From positions 83,565-147,564 of the forward strand of contig JAPZUA010000001.1 of assembly GCA_027532905.1 (NCBI GenBank): a DNA stretch of 64,000 bases, in the 5' to 3' direction. Made by a program: the position numbers and the translations under genes. Under the pieces are notes generated by a model that was given only the letters and a program-made list of their open reading frames with translations, was not told the origin of the DNA and made no database searches. Below are positions 37,997-46,987 of the stretch, one piece after another. The DNA comes from Magnetospirillum sp. (GTDB lineage: Bacteria; Pseudomonadota; Alphaproteobacteria; CACIAM-22H2). Positions within the stretch are counted from its first letter, which is position 1; the number at the start of each line of letters is the position of its first letter.

Positions 37997-39154
37997 TTAC
38001 CGCAGCAGCGGTTCGATGCGGTCGAGCGCTTCGCTGAGGCGCGCGGGATCGGTCGCAAAACACAGCCGCACGAAGCCCTCGCCCTCGGGCCCGAACGCAC
38101 GGCCCGGTGCGAGCCCCACATTGGCCTCGCGGACGAATTTTTTGCACATCGCGACCGAGTCCGACATGCCGTCCACCGCGAAAAAGGCATAGAACGCCGC
38201 TTGCGGGCGCGTGAGCCGCACCCGGCCCATCGCCGAAAGGCGCTGGAAAGCGATGTCACGCGCTTGGGCGTATTCGGCGCGGATCGTGCGCACGAAATCT
38301 TCCTGCTGCAATGCGACCACGCCCGCGCGCTGCACGAAGGTGGTGGCCCCCGACGTATTGAATTCGACGATCTTGCCGAGCGTGTCGACGACGGCCTTCG
38401 GCGCCACGAGCCAGCCCAGGCGCCAGCCGGTCATGCACCAGCCCTTCGAGAAGGAATTGACGATCATCACCGGATCGTCGGGGCCGGCGAAATCGAGCAA
38501 CGACGGCGATCTTTCAGCGTCGTAGACGATACGTTCGTAGACGTCGTCGCCGATCGCCCAGATGCCGCGCTTGCGGCAGAATTCAACGACGGCTTTAAGT
38601 TCCTCCGGCGTGGCCAGCCAGCCCGTCGGGTTGCCCGGCGAATTCAGGAAGATCGCCTTGGTGCGCGCGTCGCACGCGGCGAAAAGCCGCTCAAGATCGA
38701 GCGACCAGCCGCGCGGTCCCAAAGCAAGCGGCACACGGCGCACTTCGCCGTTCAGATGCTGCACCATGTCGGCCGCGTTGGGCCACAGAGGTACAGCAAA
38801 CACGACATTGTCGCCCGGATCGACGATGAGCTGCATCGCCATCTGGATCGCCGAATTGCCCGAGGCGGTCACGCAGATGCGGTCGGCATCCACGTCGACG
38901 CCGCGCAGGCGGCGCACATAGTCGGCGATCGCCGTGCGCAGTTCGGGCCGGCCGAGGCTCGAGGCGTAGAATTGGTAGCCGTCGTCGATCGCCTTGTGCG
39001 CTTCGGCCACGACCGCAGCCGGTGCCGTGCGGCTGCCCTCGCCGAACCAAAGCGGGATGAGGCCGGGCTTTTCCATCGCGTCTTTGGAGACTTCGCGGAT
39101 CAGGGAACCGAGCAGATTCTTGGATTTTTCGCGCAAGGCGAGCGGGGCGATCAT
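37997..39154 (-). CDS. PLP-dependent aminotransferase, class I/II
   Basis: A 385-aa fold-type I aminotransferase. NSPGNPTGWLAT, the DDVYERIVYD strand and the Schiff-base Lys in VNSFSKGWCMTGWRLGW identify the aspartate aminotransferase superfamily. The substrate is not predictable. It is the first gene of the five-gene minus-strand operon with sugar-acid enzymes, which suggests transamination of a keto acid from that pathway, though co-location could be incidental. Confidence 0.9.
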   Translation of the reverse strand: MIAPLALREKSKNLLGSLIREVSKDAMEKPGLIPLWFGEGSRTAPAAVVAEAHKAIDDGYQFYASSLGRPELRTAIADYVRRLRGVDVDADRICVTASGNSAIQMAMQLIVDPGDNVVFAVPLWPNAADMVQHLNGEVRRVPLALGPRGWSLDLERLFAACDARTKAIFLNSPGNPTGWLATPEELKAVVEFCRKRGIWAIGDDVYERIVYDAERSPSLLDFAGPDDPVMIVNSFSKGWCMTGWRLGWLVAPKAVVDTLGKIVEFNTSGATTFVQRAGVVALQQEDFVRTIRAEYAQARDIAFQRLSAMGRVRLTRPQAAFYAFFAVDGMSDSVAMCKKFVREANVGLAPGRAFGPEGEGFVRLCFATDPARLSEALDRIEPLLR

Positions 39155-39228
39155 GGTGTCTCCGAAATGCGACGGCGGCGGCGGTAGCGTTTATAGGGGC
39201 AAAATTCGGGTCCGGCTAGATGGCGGCA

Positions 39229-39681
39229 CTAGACGGGCGTGTCGCGCGCCGCGCCCTCGGAGGTTTCGCTGCCGGGGCGGTATTTGTACACACCCGTCCC
39301 CGTCGAGACCAAGCGACCGCCCGCATCGCGAATCTCGATCGTGGCGAAGAAAATCGACTTGCCGCCTTGGTTGGCGATCCCCCGCGCTACCAGCCGGTCG
39401 CCCATCTTGGCGACCGACACGAACTGCGTGTTCAACGACAGCGTGGACGCGCGCCGGATGCGGTTCGGATGCGGGCACCAGCAGCCTGCAAATCCGCCCG
39501 CCGCATCGGCCAAAGTCGCGATCACGCCGCCATGCGCCACGCCCGAGCGGTTGCGGTGGCGCGTGTCGATTTCAAGCGCCAATTCGACGTAGAATTCGCG
39601 CCATACGATCGGCGCATAGCCGACGAGATCGCGAAATGCGCTGTGGTCGTCGTTCCACATCCAGTCTGGGACATCGCTCAT
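39229..39681 (-). CDS. PaaI-type hotdog thioesterase
   Basis: A 150-aa single hotdog domain: NRSGVAHGGVIATLADAAGG (about residues 44-63) contains the HGG loop and the catalytic Asp typical of PaaI/YbgC-like acyl-CoA thioesterases, followed by TQFVSVAKMGDRLVARG. It probably hydrolyses an aromatic or short-chain acyl-CoA. It stands alone between the aminotransferase gene and the divergent TPP-enzyme promoter. Confidence 0.85.
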   Translation of the reverse strand: MSDVPDWMWNDDHSAFRDLVGYAPIVWREFYVELALEIDTRHRNRSGVAHGGVIATLADAAGGFAGCWCPHPNRIRRASTLSLNTQFVSVAKMGDRLVARGIANQGGKSIFFATIEIRDAGGRLVSTGTGVYKYRPGSETSEGAARDTPV

Positions 39682-39717
39682 GGCTCCACCCTAGCCGCAC
39701 AGGCCCAGCTTCGTCCA

Positions 39718-39746
39718 TTGACGCAAGTGCCGCCGGGCCTTTAACT
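39718..39746 (+). promoter_or_regulatory. Promoter of the TPP enzyme - fhs - EamA operon
   Basis: TTGACG (39718-39723) and TTAACT (39741-39746) are spaced by 17 bases. The predicted start is near 39753, about 40 bases before the ATG at 39792. Confidence 0.5.
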
Positions 39747-39791
39747 GCGTTTGGGCAGGAAACGATATTCGACTCCGAGGGTGCAAAAAAG

Positions 39792-41480
39792 ATGGCATTG
39801 CGCGCGCGTACCGGCGGCCGGATTCTGGTCGACCAATTGCTGCTGCACGGCACCGACATGGCCTTCTGCGTCCCCGGCGAAAGCTATCTCGACGTGCTCG
39901 ACGCACTGCACGACAGCCGCCAGGTCAAGCTCGTGAATGCGCGCCACGAGGCGGGGGCCGCCAACATGGCCGACGCCTACGGCAAGCTCACCGGGCGGCC
40001 GGGCATAGCGCTTGTCACGCGCGGGCCGGGGGCGTGCCATGCGGCTGTGGGTGTGCACACAGCCTATCAGGACTCCACCCCGCTCATTCTGCTCGTAGGC
40101 CAGGTCGGGCGCGATGCGACCGACCGCGAGGCGTTCCAGGAGATCGACTATCGCCAGATGTTCGGGCCGGTCGCCAAATGGGCGGCCCAGATCGACCGCA
40201 CCGACCGCATTCCGGAATACATGGCGCGCGCCTTCCACGTTGCGACCTCGGGCCGCCCCGGCCCCGTGGTGCTGGCGTTGCCCGAAGACATGCTGACCGA
40301 AACCGCGACGGTCGCAGACGCAGCACCCTATCGCGCGGTGCAGGCCGCCCCCGATGCCGCCGCCATCGACCGCGTGCGCGCGTTGCTGGCTGAAGCCAAG
40401 CGCCCGCTGATGATCGTCGGCGGCTCGTGCTGGAGCGATGCGGGCAGTCTCGCCTTGCAGAAATTCGCCGAGGCCAATGCGCTGCCCGTCGCGGTCAGTT
40501 TCCGGCGCATGGATGCGTTCGCCAATGACTCGGCATGTTACGCGGGCGAATTCGGCACGGTCACGTCGCCGGCACTCCTCGCGCGCGCCAAAGAGGCCGA
40601 TCTGCTGCTCGTGGTCGGGGCACGCCTGGGCGAGATGACGACGCAGGGCTATTCGATGATCGAGCCGCCCCGCACGCGCGCGAAGCTCATCCATATCCAC
40701 CCGTCGGCCGAAGAGACGGGCCGCGTCTTCAATGCCGACCTCGCCGTGCAGGCGAGCGGCAGTGCGTTTGCGCTGGCAGCACAAGCAATGAAGCCGATCG
40801 CCGACCCGGGATGGCGCGACTGGACGCGCCAAGCCAATGCGGACTGGCGCGCTACGCTGGAGCCGACACCCTACAACGGCGCGCTCGACATGGGCCGTGC
40901 GATGCGCGCCCTCGCCGCCGAATTGCCGGCAGCATTCACCGTCACGGTCGATGCCGGCAACCATACGGGCTGGCCGCAGCGCTATCTGCCGTTCAAGCGC
41001 CCGGCGCGCCTCGTGGGGCCGACATCGGGGGCGATGGGCTATTCCGTGCCGGCGGCAGTCGCGGCCTCGCTCGTCGATCCGGACCGCATCGTTATTGCGT
41101 GCGTGGGCGATGGCGGCTTCATGATGGCGGGCCAGGAGATCGCGACCGCGCGCCAGCACGGCGGCACCCCCATCGTGCTCGTGTTCAACAACCGCACCTA
41201 CGGCACCATCCGCATGCACCAGGAGCGCGAGCATCCGGGCCGCGTCGTCGGTACCGACCTCGTGAATCCGGATTTCGCGGCGTTTGCAAAAGCGCTGGGC
41301 TGCTTCGGCGCAACGGTCGAGACGACCGATGCGTTCCTGCCGGCCTTTCGCGCGGCCGTCGCGTCCAAACTGCCCGCCGTGATCGAACTCAAGACCGATC
41401 CCGAAATGATCACGACGCGCACCACCATCACCGCCATCCGCGAAGCCGCCTTGAAGCGCCAAGCCGCCGGAAAGACCTGA
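39792..41480 (+). CDS. Thiamine-pyrophosphate enzyme, acetolactate synthase-like
   Basis: The 562-aa protein has the three-domain layout of the acetolactate synthase family. The N-terminal domain carries the TPP-activating Glu in [15 protein letters not shown] (about residue 54). The middle domain follows, and the C-terminal domain has the [15 protein letters not shown] ... VFNNRTYG metal/TPP motif. It lacks features of oxalyl-CoA decarboxylase. Without ilvC or ilvH nearby it may be a carboligase or decarboxylase other than AHAS. fhs starts one base after its stop, so a link to one-carbon metabolism is suggested. Confidence 0.82.
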   Translation: MALRARTGGRILVDQLLLHGTDMAFCVPGESYLDVLDALHDSRQVKLVNARHEAGAANMADAYGKLTGRPGIALVTRGPGACHAAVGVHTAYQDSTPLILLVGQVGRDATDREAFQEIDYRQMFGPVAKWAAQIDRTDRIPEYMARAFHVATSGRPGPVVLALPEDMLTETATVADAAPYRAVQAAPDAAAIDRVRALLAEAKRPLMIVGGSCWSDAGSLALQKFAEANALPVAVSFRRMDAFANDSACYAGEFGTVTSPALLARAKEADLLLVVGARLGEMTTQGYSMIEPPRTRAKLIHIHPSAEETGRVFNADLAVQASGSAFALAAQAMKPIADPGWRDWTRQANADWRATLEPTPYNGALDMGRAMRALAAELPAAFTVTVDAGNHTGWPQRYLPFKRPARLVGPTSGAMGYSVPAAVAASLVDPDRIVIACVGDGGFMMAGQEIATARQHGGTPIVLVFNNRTYGTIRMHQEREHPGRVVGTDLVNPDFAAFAKALGCFGATVETTDAFLPAFRAAVASKLPAVIELKTDPEMITTRTTITAIREAALKRQAAGKT

Positions 41481-41481
41481 C

Positions 41482-43140
41482 ATGTCCGACATTGAAATCG
41501 CCCGCAAGGCAACGCTTGCACCTTTGGCTTCGGTTGCCGGGAAACTTGGCATCCCGGAAGCAGCACTCGAATTCTACGGCAAGAGCAAAGCCAAGATCGA
41601 TCCGGCCGCCCTGCCGAAGCCGCGCAAAGCCGGCAAGCTCATCCTCGTGACGGCCATCAACCCGACCAAAGCGGGCGAAGGCAAGACGACGACGACGATC
41701 GGCCTTGGCGACGCGCTGAACCGCATCGGCAAGCGCACGGCAATCTGCCTGCGCGAACCGTCGCTGGGACCGTGCTTCGGCCAAAAGGGCGGGGCCACCG
41801 GCGGCGGCCACGCGCAGATCGTGCCGATGGCCGACATCAACCTGCATTTCACCGGCGACATCCACGCGATCGGCACCGCGCACAATCTGCTGGCCGCCCT
41901 CGTCGACAACCATGTCTATTGGGCGAAGACGCCTGCGGTCGATCCCAAGCGCATCACGTGGCCGCGCGTGATGGACATGAACGACCGCGCTTTGCGCGAT
42001 CTCGTTGCGGGCTTGGGTGCCGGCAACGGGGCGGCGCGCCAGACGCGTTTCGACATCACCACGGCGTCCGAAGTGATGGCGATCCTGTGCCTGGCGTCGG
42101 ACGCGCACGATCTCGAGAAGCGGCTGGCGCGCATCGTGGTTGCCGACAACAAAGACGGCAGCTTCGTGACGGCGGCCGATCTCAAAGCCTCGGGGGCGAT
42201 GGCGGCCCTCCTCAAAGAAGCGATCAAGCCCAATCTCGTGCAAACGCTCGAGAACAATCCCGTGTTCGTGCATGGCGGGCCGTTCGCGAACATTGCGCAC
42301 GGCTGCAACTCTGCCATCGCGACCAAGATGGCGCTGGGCCTTGCCGACTACACGGTCACCGAAGCGGGCTTCGGCGCCGATCTCGGGGCCGAGAAATTCC
42401 TCGACATCAAATGCCGCCAGGCGGGCCTTGCGCCCGATCTTGCGATCGTCGTCGCGACCGTGCGCGCGCTCAAACTGCAAGGCGGGGCGGATGCCAAGGC
42501 GCTCGGCACCGAAGACGTGGCGGCGGTCGAGCGCGGCCTTGCCAATCTCGTGCGCCATGTCGAGAATCTGCGGAAATTCGGCTTGCCGGTGCTGGTCGCG
42601 ATCAACGCGTTCACGACCGACACCGACGCCGAATGGCGCGCCATCGAAGCGGCGTGCTCGGCCGCGGGCACGCAAGCCATCCGCGCGCAGCATTGGGCCA
42701 AAGGCGGAGCCGGTGCCGAAGAACTCGCGCGTGCCGCCGTCGCCACGATCGAGCAGGGGATGGCCCAATACAAACCGCTCTATCCCGACGACATGAAACT
42801 CAAGGAAAAGATCGAAACCATCGCGCGCGAAATCTACCGCGCGGGCTCGGTGAGTTTTTCGAGTTCCGCCGCCAAGCGGCTCGCAGCCCTCGAAAAAGCG
42901 GGCTTCGGCCATCTGCCCGTCTGCATGGCCAAGACGCAATACTCGTTTGCGGCCGATCCCGATCTCAAGGGGGCGCCCAACGGCCACGACGTGCCGGTGC
43001 GCGAAGTGCGCCTGTCGGCGGGAGCAGGTTTCGTTGTGGCGCTGGCAGGCGACGTGATGACGATGCCGGGCCTGCCGCGCATCCCTGCCGCCGAAGCGAT
43101 CGGCCTCACCGCAAACGGCGAAATCGACGGAATTTTCTGA
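41482..43140 (+). CDS. fhs: Formate-tetrahydrofolate ligase
   Basis: A 552-aa protein, full length for Fhs, which makes 10-formyl-THF from formate, THF and ATP. The ATP site [20 protein letters not shown] lies at about residues 55-74. [20 protein letters not shown] and the [14 protein letters not shown] block near the C-terminus are family hallmarks. It is tightly packed between the TPP enzyme gene and the EamA gene, implying one transcript. Confidence 0.96.
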   Translation: MSDIEIARKATLAPLASVAGKLGIPEAALEFYGKSKAKIDPAALPKPRKAGKLILVTAINPTKAGEGKTTTTIGLGDALNRIGKRTAICLREPSLGPCFGQKGGATGGGHAQIVPMADINLHFTGDIHAIGTAHNLLAALVDNHVYWAKTPAVDPKRITWPRVMDMNDRALRDLVAGLGAGNGAARQTRFDITTASEVMAILCLASDAHDLEKRLARIVVADNKDGSFVTAADLKASGAMAALLKEAIKPNLVQTLENNPVFVHGGPFANIAHGCNSAIATKMALGLADYTVTEAGFGADLGAEKFLDIKCRQAGLAPDLAIVVATVRALKLQGGADAKALGTEDVAAVERGLANLVRHVENLRKFGLPVLVAINAFTTDTDAEWRAIEAACSAAGTQAIRAQHWAKGGAGAEELARAAVATIEQGMAQYKPLYPDDMKLKEKIETIAREIYRAGSVSFSSSAAKRLAALEKAGFGHLPVCMAKTQYSFAADPDLKGAPNGHDVPVREVRLSAGAGFVVALAGDVMTMPGLPRIPAAEAIGLTANGEIDGIF

Positions 43141-43141
43141 C

Positions 43142-43987
43142 GTGGAAAAAGCGGGGCTTCGGCCCATCCTGATGGCCGTGGCGGCGATGGCGCTGTTCGC
43201 GTCGATGGATGCCGTGAACAAGCACCTCACGCAGATCTATCCCGTGGCGCAGATAATGGCCGTGCGCTTTGCGATCTTCGTTGCCATGGGTTGCTGGCTG
43301 GCGCGCAGCGGCCCGTGGATCGTGTTTCGCACGCGCGCACCCTGGCTGCAGGCGGTGCGCACGGCCTTTCTGCTGCTCGAAATGCTGCTTTTCATCCTGG
43401 CCTTCCGCACGCTGCCACTCGCCGACGTACATGCGGTGGCGGCAACCGCCCCGCTGCTGGTGACGGCGCTCGCCTATTTTTTCTTGCGCGAAAAAGTCGA
43501 TGCGACGGGCTGGCTGCTTGTGGCGGGCGGCATGGCGGGGGCCGTCTTAATCGTCGGCCCGTCCTTCGACGAATTCGGCCCCAGCCTGTGGCTCGCGGTT
43601 GCGGCGGCCCTCGCCTGGGCAATCTACCAAGTGCTCACGCGCGTGGTCTCGAGCCGCGACGACACGCATATCACCACATTGCACACGCCCCTCGTCGGCG
43701 TCGCGATTCTGGGGGCCATCGCCGCGTTCGACTGGCAAGCACCCGACGCCAGCGGCTGGTTCCTGCTGATTCTGGGCGGCAGCTTCGGCGCCGTCGCCCA
43801 TATCCTGATGGTGCGCGCCTTCACGCTCGCACCCGCAAGTGCCTTGCAGCCCTACAATTACACGCTGCTGCTGTTCGCGACCCTCTTGGGCCTCGCGTTC
43901 TTCGGCGACGTGCCGGGCCTGTGGACCTGGATCGGTGCCGGCATCGTGGTCGCCTGCGGCATCGTCGCGATGCGGCGCAAAGCCTGA
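43142..43987 (+). CDS. EamA-family (DMT) transporter
   Basis: A 281-aa membrane protein with ten hydrophobic segments in two EamA repeats, starting at GTG 43142 one base after the fhs stop (VEKAGLRPILMAVAAMALFA). LPLADVHAVAATAPLLVTAL and the second-half LQPYNYTLLLFATLLGLAFFGD are characteristic. The substrate is unknown; operon membership suggests export or uptake of a metabolite related to the TPP enzyme or formate pathway, which is only a hint. Confidence 0.85.
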   Translation: MEKAGLRPILMAVAAMALFASMDAVNKHLTQIYPVAQIMAVRFAIFVAMGCWLARSGPWIVFRTRAPWLQAVRTAFLLLEMLLFILAFRTLPLADVHAVAATAPLLVTALAYFFLREKVDATGWLLVAGGMAGAVLIVGPSFDEFGPSLWLAVAAALAWAIYQVLTRVVSSRDDTHITTLHTPLVGVAILGAIAAFDWQAPDASGWFLLILGGSFGAVAHILMVRAFTLAPASALQPYNYTLLLFATLLGLAFFGDVPGLWTWIGAGIVVACGIVAMRRKA

Positions 43988-43997
43988 AGCAAGAGCA

Positions 43998-44792
43998 CTA
44001 CCGCCGGTGTTTTTCGATGGCCTCGAGCACCCATTTGGGCTTCTTGACGTCGCCCCAGAAATGCTCGGGCACGTCTTCGGGGGGCATATGCGAAAAGGCG
44101 GACCCCGATCTTTTTGGAAATTCGATATGTATTGTCGCGCCTGGATTTTGCCGATACCAGTAGATTGCGCCCTCGGATGCAAAAAACGATTTGCTGTTGC
44201 CGAAGAAGCCAGGGACACGGTCGATACCCGCATGAAAATCCGCCAGCGACTGCCAATAGATCGAAACCATGCGGCGCCCGATCTTGCGGGTGAGATTCAT
44301 TACCTTCGCCTCGATTTTCTTTTCATTTTCGAATTGTCGCCGAAACGAGCTTTGGATCATGTTTGCTCGCCAATATCGCGCAGGAATCTCGCCGTCTGTA
44401 TGCCATCGTGAATCTTCTTTCGGTTCATTCCTTGGCGACCCCATCCAAATGCGCGGCGACCAATACTGGTCGAATGTCCAATGGAACTTGCCCCACTTGT
44501 CGGGAAGACGAACCAATTTCGGCACCCATTCAGGATCCGGAAAGAGCATCCGTATCGTTCGCCCGGAACGCGATTCGTCCAGGCGCTCGATGCGCGTGAG
44601 TGGCGGTTCGGCCTCGCCCGATTCCTCCGAATTCTTGAGCTCCTCATAGAAGAACACGTTCGGATACGCCGCCCGCACCGAAAGCTCGAACTTGCGCCAG
44701 TCCTCTAGGCACTAGGCAAAGGAGACGCTGCGCCCCATATTCGGAGGGGTGACTGGATTCGGCCCCTCCCACAGAAGTGGTTTCACATCCAT
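43998..44792 (-). pseudogene. Unknown protein gene interrupted by in-frame TAG (possible immunity partner)
   Basis: Reading from ATG 44790-44792, which has AGGA upstream, gives MDVKPLLWEG and on for 26 codons. A TAG follows at 44712-44714, and then 237 more codons run in the same frame without a stop. The sequence on both sides of the TAG reads like one protein (CLEDWRKFELSVRAAYPNVF follows). A shorter product could start at GTG 44676-44678 (226 aa). The 3' part is rich in Trp, Tyr and charged residues, with no signal peptide or membrane helix. It lies 9 bases downstream of the toxin-like gene, where an immunity gene would be. I recognise no family. Sequencing error is the main alternative. 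Confidence 0.55.
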
Positions 44793-44801
44793 GGCGCTTT
44801 C

Positions 44802-46424
44802 CTAATTTCTTGCGCGATTGGCGTCGAGAATATGCTTCTCCAATGCGCCGACAACACGGTCGCAAGCGGCACGTGCAATCTTTGCATATTCCTTGGGGTC
44901 GTCGCCTTCCCGGAATTTCGGAATTGTCTGGATCAACTCCTCGTCTTCGAGCTTCTGGGCGATAGCGTCGCGTGCACGTTGTTCTCGGCCGGACAGCGAG
45001 CCGTCGGCACGAGTAGATGCAGTGTTGATATGACCCGATGGAAGCATTGATTTTTCTTTGTCCTTGACGCCCATCGAATAGTCGGGGAATCGGCCGCGTT
45101 GGTCTTTTTCACCCCCAACCATCGTTTCTTTCATATACTTTTGGTCCTCTCCATCCCTGGACGCACCGCCGATATGCTCGACCACGTCGGCAAGGCGCGA
45201 GGCGTCGATGGCGGCTTTGCATTCGCGCGCCAGGATGTTGTTGCCCTCCAATGTCGCCTCCGAGCCACGCCTGTCTTCGCGATCGGCGTAGCTTCGCTCG
45301 ACGATCATGGCGGCGATGGCACCGCCGATCTCCTTTCGTGCGTCGTCGGGGATGACCGGAATGTTTTCGAGGATCATGCGGTCTTCGTCGTTGAGCTCGG
45401 GGAGCCCGCGCGGCTTTTCCGCAGGCGGTGCCGGGCTGCGGCCGGGGAGCGGATCGGACGTGCCGCTCGGCGGTACCGACGGCGGCGGGCTTGTCGGCGC
45501 TTGGCCGGGCTTCGTCGCCTGATCGACGATGGCCTTGGTCCCAAGGCCGCCAAGAATCGCACCGAGCCCCGCCGCCAGACCCTGCGCTATCGGCGGTAGC
45601 GCCAGCGCAGGAGCCATGGCCAACTGAATGTTCGGGTCGCGCCCACTTTCGCCCGTCTGTGCTGCGTCGCCTGCGCGCGCGAGGGCCTGCAACACCTCGG
45701 GGCGCAGCGTGCCGATGGGCGGGCTTTGCGGCAGATCGCCGCCGACAAACGCGCGCCGATCGACCGAATCGTCGAGATGGCGAAGGACGGCCGCCACCAC
45801 GTCCGGCCCTTCGCCGGGTTTGGCCGCGTCCCACTGCTCGACGAAGTCGCGCGCCTGCAACACGCCGCGCGCGCCGAAATTCTTGATGTAGGTCGCGAGC
45901 ATTTCGGGCGCGCCATCGAAGTTCGTCCGGTTACGCGTCAGGTACTCGACCCACGATGTGTTCGAGCCATGCGTCTCGGGGTCCACAGGCGGATAGTTTT
46001 TCGGCTTTTTGAGTTCGATGCGCGGCGGACGCGCCACGAGCAAACCGTCCTGGCCCTCTGCCGCCAACGCATGATGCTGCTCGATCTGCTCTTGCGTGGG
46101 GGCTGGAAAGCCCGCAAAGCGGTCGCCGAATTGTTCGCGCATCTTGGTGACGGTGGGGCCGTCGGGTCGCAGCCAACCATCGACCTTGAGGCCGTTGCGC
46201 TTCTGGTATTTGCGCACGCCATCGTCGAGCGTGTATTGCCCATAGCCGCTCGGGCCGTTGGTGCCGGCGAAATCGAGATCGCCCGCGTCCGCCAGAATGC
46301 TTTCGACTTTGAACACGTCTCTTCGGCCGTTCATGCGGCCGAGGCCGATCGTGTCGGCGAGGTCGAACCAGCCGTCGAGTGAATCTTCGTCTTCGCGGCG
46401 TTGTTTGATATCAGGGGCGAACAT
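44802..46424 (-). CDS. Polymorphic-toxin-like protein with peptidoglycan-binding-like N-terminus
   Basis: A 540-aa protein with a modular layout. Residues about 30-98 resemble a peptidoglycan-binding repeat (YTLDDGVRKYQKRNGLKVDG). About 268-300 is a hydrophobic Gly/Ala stretch (AAGLGAILGGLG). About 305-340 is a Pro-rich linker. The last 190 or so residues are charged and include GRFPDYSMGVK and HINTASTRADGSLSGRE, a cut that looks like a C-terminal effector domain. I cannot name the domain family. Start ATG 46422-46424 follows GGAG; an in-frame TTG at 46485-46487 is possible. The region is more AT-rich than its surroundings, suggesting acquisition. Confidence 0.6.
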   Translation of the reverse strand: MFAPDIKQRREDEDSLDGWFDLADTIGLGRMNGRRDVFKVESILADAGDLDFAGTNGPSGYGQYTLDDGVRKYQKRNGLKVDGWLRPDGPTVTKMREQFGDRFAGFPAPTQEQIEQHHALAAEGQDGLLVARPPRIELKKPKNYPPVDPETHGSNTSWVEYLTRNRTNFDGAPEMLATYIKNFGARGVLQARDFVEQWDAAKPGEGPDVVAAVLRHLDDSVDRRAFVGGDLPQSPPIGTLRPEVLQALARAGDAAQTGESGRDPNIQLAMAPALALPPIAQGLAAGLGAILGGLGTKAIVDQATKPGQAPTSPPPSVPPSGTSDPLPGRSPAPPAEKPRGLPELNDEDRMILENIPVIPDDARKEIGGAIAAMIVERSYADREDRRGSEATLEGNNILARECKAAIDASRLADVVEHIGGASRDGEDQKYMKETMVGGEKDQRGRFPDYSMGVKDKEKSMLPSGHINTASTRADGSLSGREQRARDAIAQKLEDEELIQTIPKFREGDDPKEYAKIARAACDRVVGALEKHILDANRARN

Positions 46425-46512
46425 GGCAAGGCTCCGGCGTTTCGGCGCCGGGCTTTCCTGCCGGGCCGATTGAGGGGTGCTTTCCAATGTGGAAGGCGGT
46501 TAAGGTGAGAAC

Positions 46513-46541
46513 ATAATATATACGGAAAATTAAACAAGCAA
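46513..46541 (-). promoter_or_regulatory. Promoter of the toxin-like gene
   Basis: On the minus strand TTGCTT (46536-46541) and TATTAT (46513-46518) are 17 bases apart in a markedly AT-rich stretch. The predicted start near 46506 gives a leader of about 80 bases to the ATG at 46424. Confidence 0.55.
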
Positions 46542-46570
46542 GGATAATTTATTCACAACACGCATCGGCC

Positions 46571-46596
46571 AAAAAAAACGGGGCCAGAAGGCCCCG
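46571..46596 (-). terminator. Rho-independent terminator after the monooxygenase gene
   Basis: On the minus strand a 7-bp stem CGGGGCC/GGCCCCG (46579-46585 with 46590-46596) with the loop TTCT is followed by eight T (complement of 46571-46578). It lies 28 bases after the stop of the gene at 46625 and just ahead of the next promoter. Confidence 0.85.
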
Positions 46597-46624
46597 CATT
46601 CCTGCGTGTGCTGTGTTTGCGTCG

Positions 46625-46984
46625 CTAAATCGTAAAGCCCGGATCGTGCAGGGTGCGGCTGTCGGCGGGGGCTTCTGTGCGCGCGAACATGCCGTAGTCG
46701 CGGATCACGCCCGCCACGCGCAGGCGATAATCGGCGAACACGTCGCCGCGCCCAGCCGTTTGCGCAGCGCGATGGCACGGGCGGTTGCGCCAATTCAAGA
46801 TCGACGCCTCGTCGCGCCAGAAGGACAGCGACAGCATCTTGCCGTCATCGGCGAGGCTCTGGAAGCGTTCGACCGACACGAAGCCGTCGACGGTTTCGAG
46901 CTCGGCGCGCAACGCCGCCGCATGGTCGAGATAGTCTTGCTTGCGGCCCGCCGCCGGGCGCACTTCGAAAATCACGGCGATCAT
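46625..46984 (-). CDS. Antibiotic biosynthesis monooxygenase (ABM) fold protein
   Basis: A 119-aa ferredoxin-like alpha+beta protein: MIAVIFEVRPAAGRKQDYLD, then VDGFVSVERFQSL and LSLSFWRDEASILNW, the classic ABM/YgiN pattern. Members include small quinone- or haem-modifying oxygenases and many of unknown activity. It follows the glycosyltransferase gene by 3 bases and ends shortly before a strong terminator, so these two form one transcript. Confidence 0.85.
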   Translation of the reverse strand: MIAVIFEVRPAAGRKQDYLDHAAALRAELETVDGFVSVERFQSLADDGKMLSLSFWRDEASILNWRNRPCHRAAQTAGRGDVFADYRLRVAGVIRDYGMFARTEAPADSRTLHDPGFTI

Positions 46985-46987
46985 CGT

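Noticed and set aside
39792..41480. Oxalyl-CoA decarboxylase identity for the TPP enzyme next to fhs
   Set aside because: The N-terminal and TPP-site sequences read like the acetolactate synthase group, and no formyl-CoA transferase gene is adjacent.
44712..44714. In-frame TAG as a recoded amino acid (pyrrolysine)
   Set aside because: Pyrrolysine decoding is not expected in alphaproteobacteria, and no pyl genes are in the window; a nonsense mutation or sequencing error is simpler.
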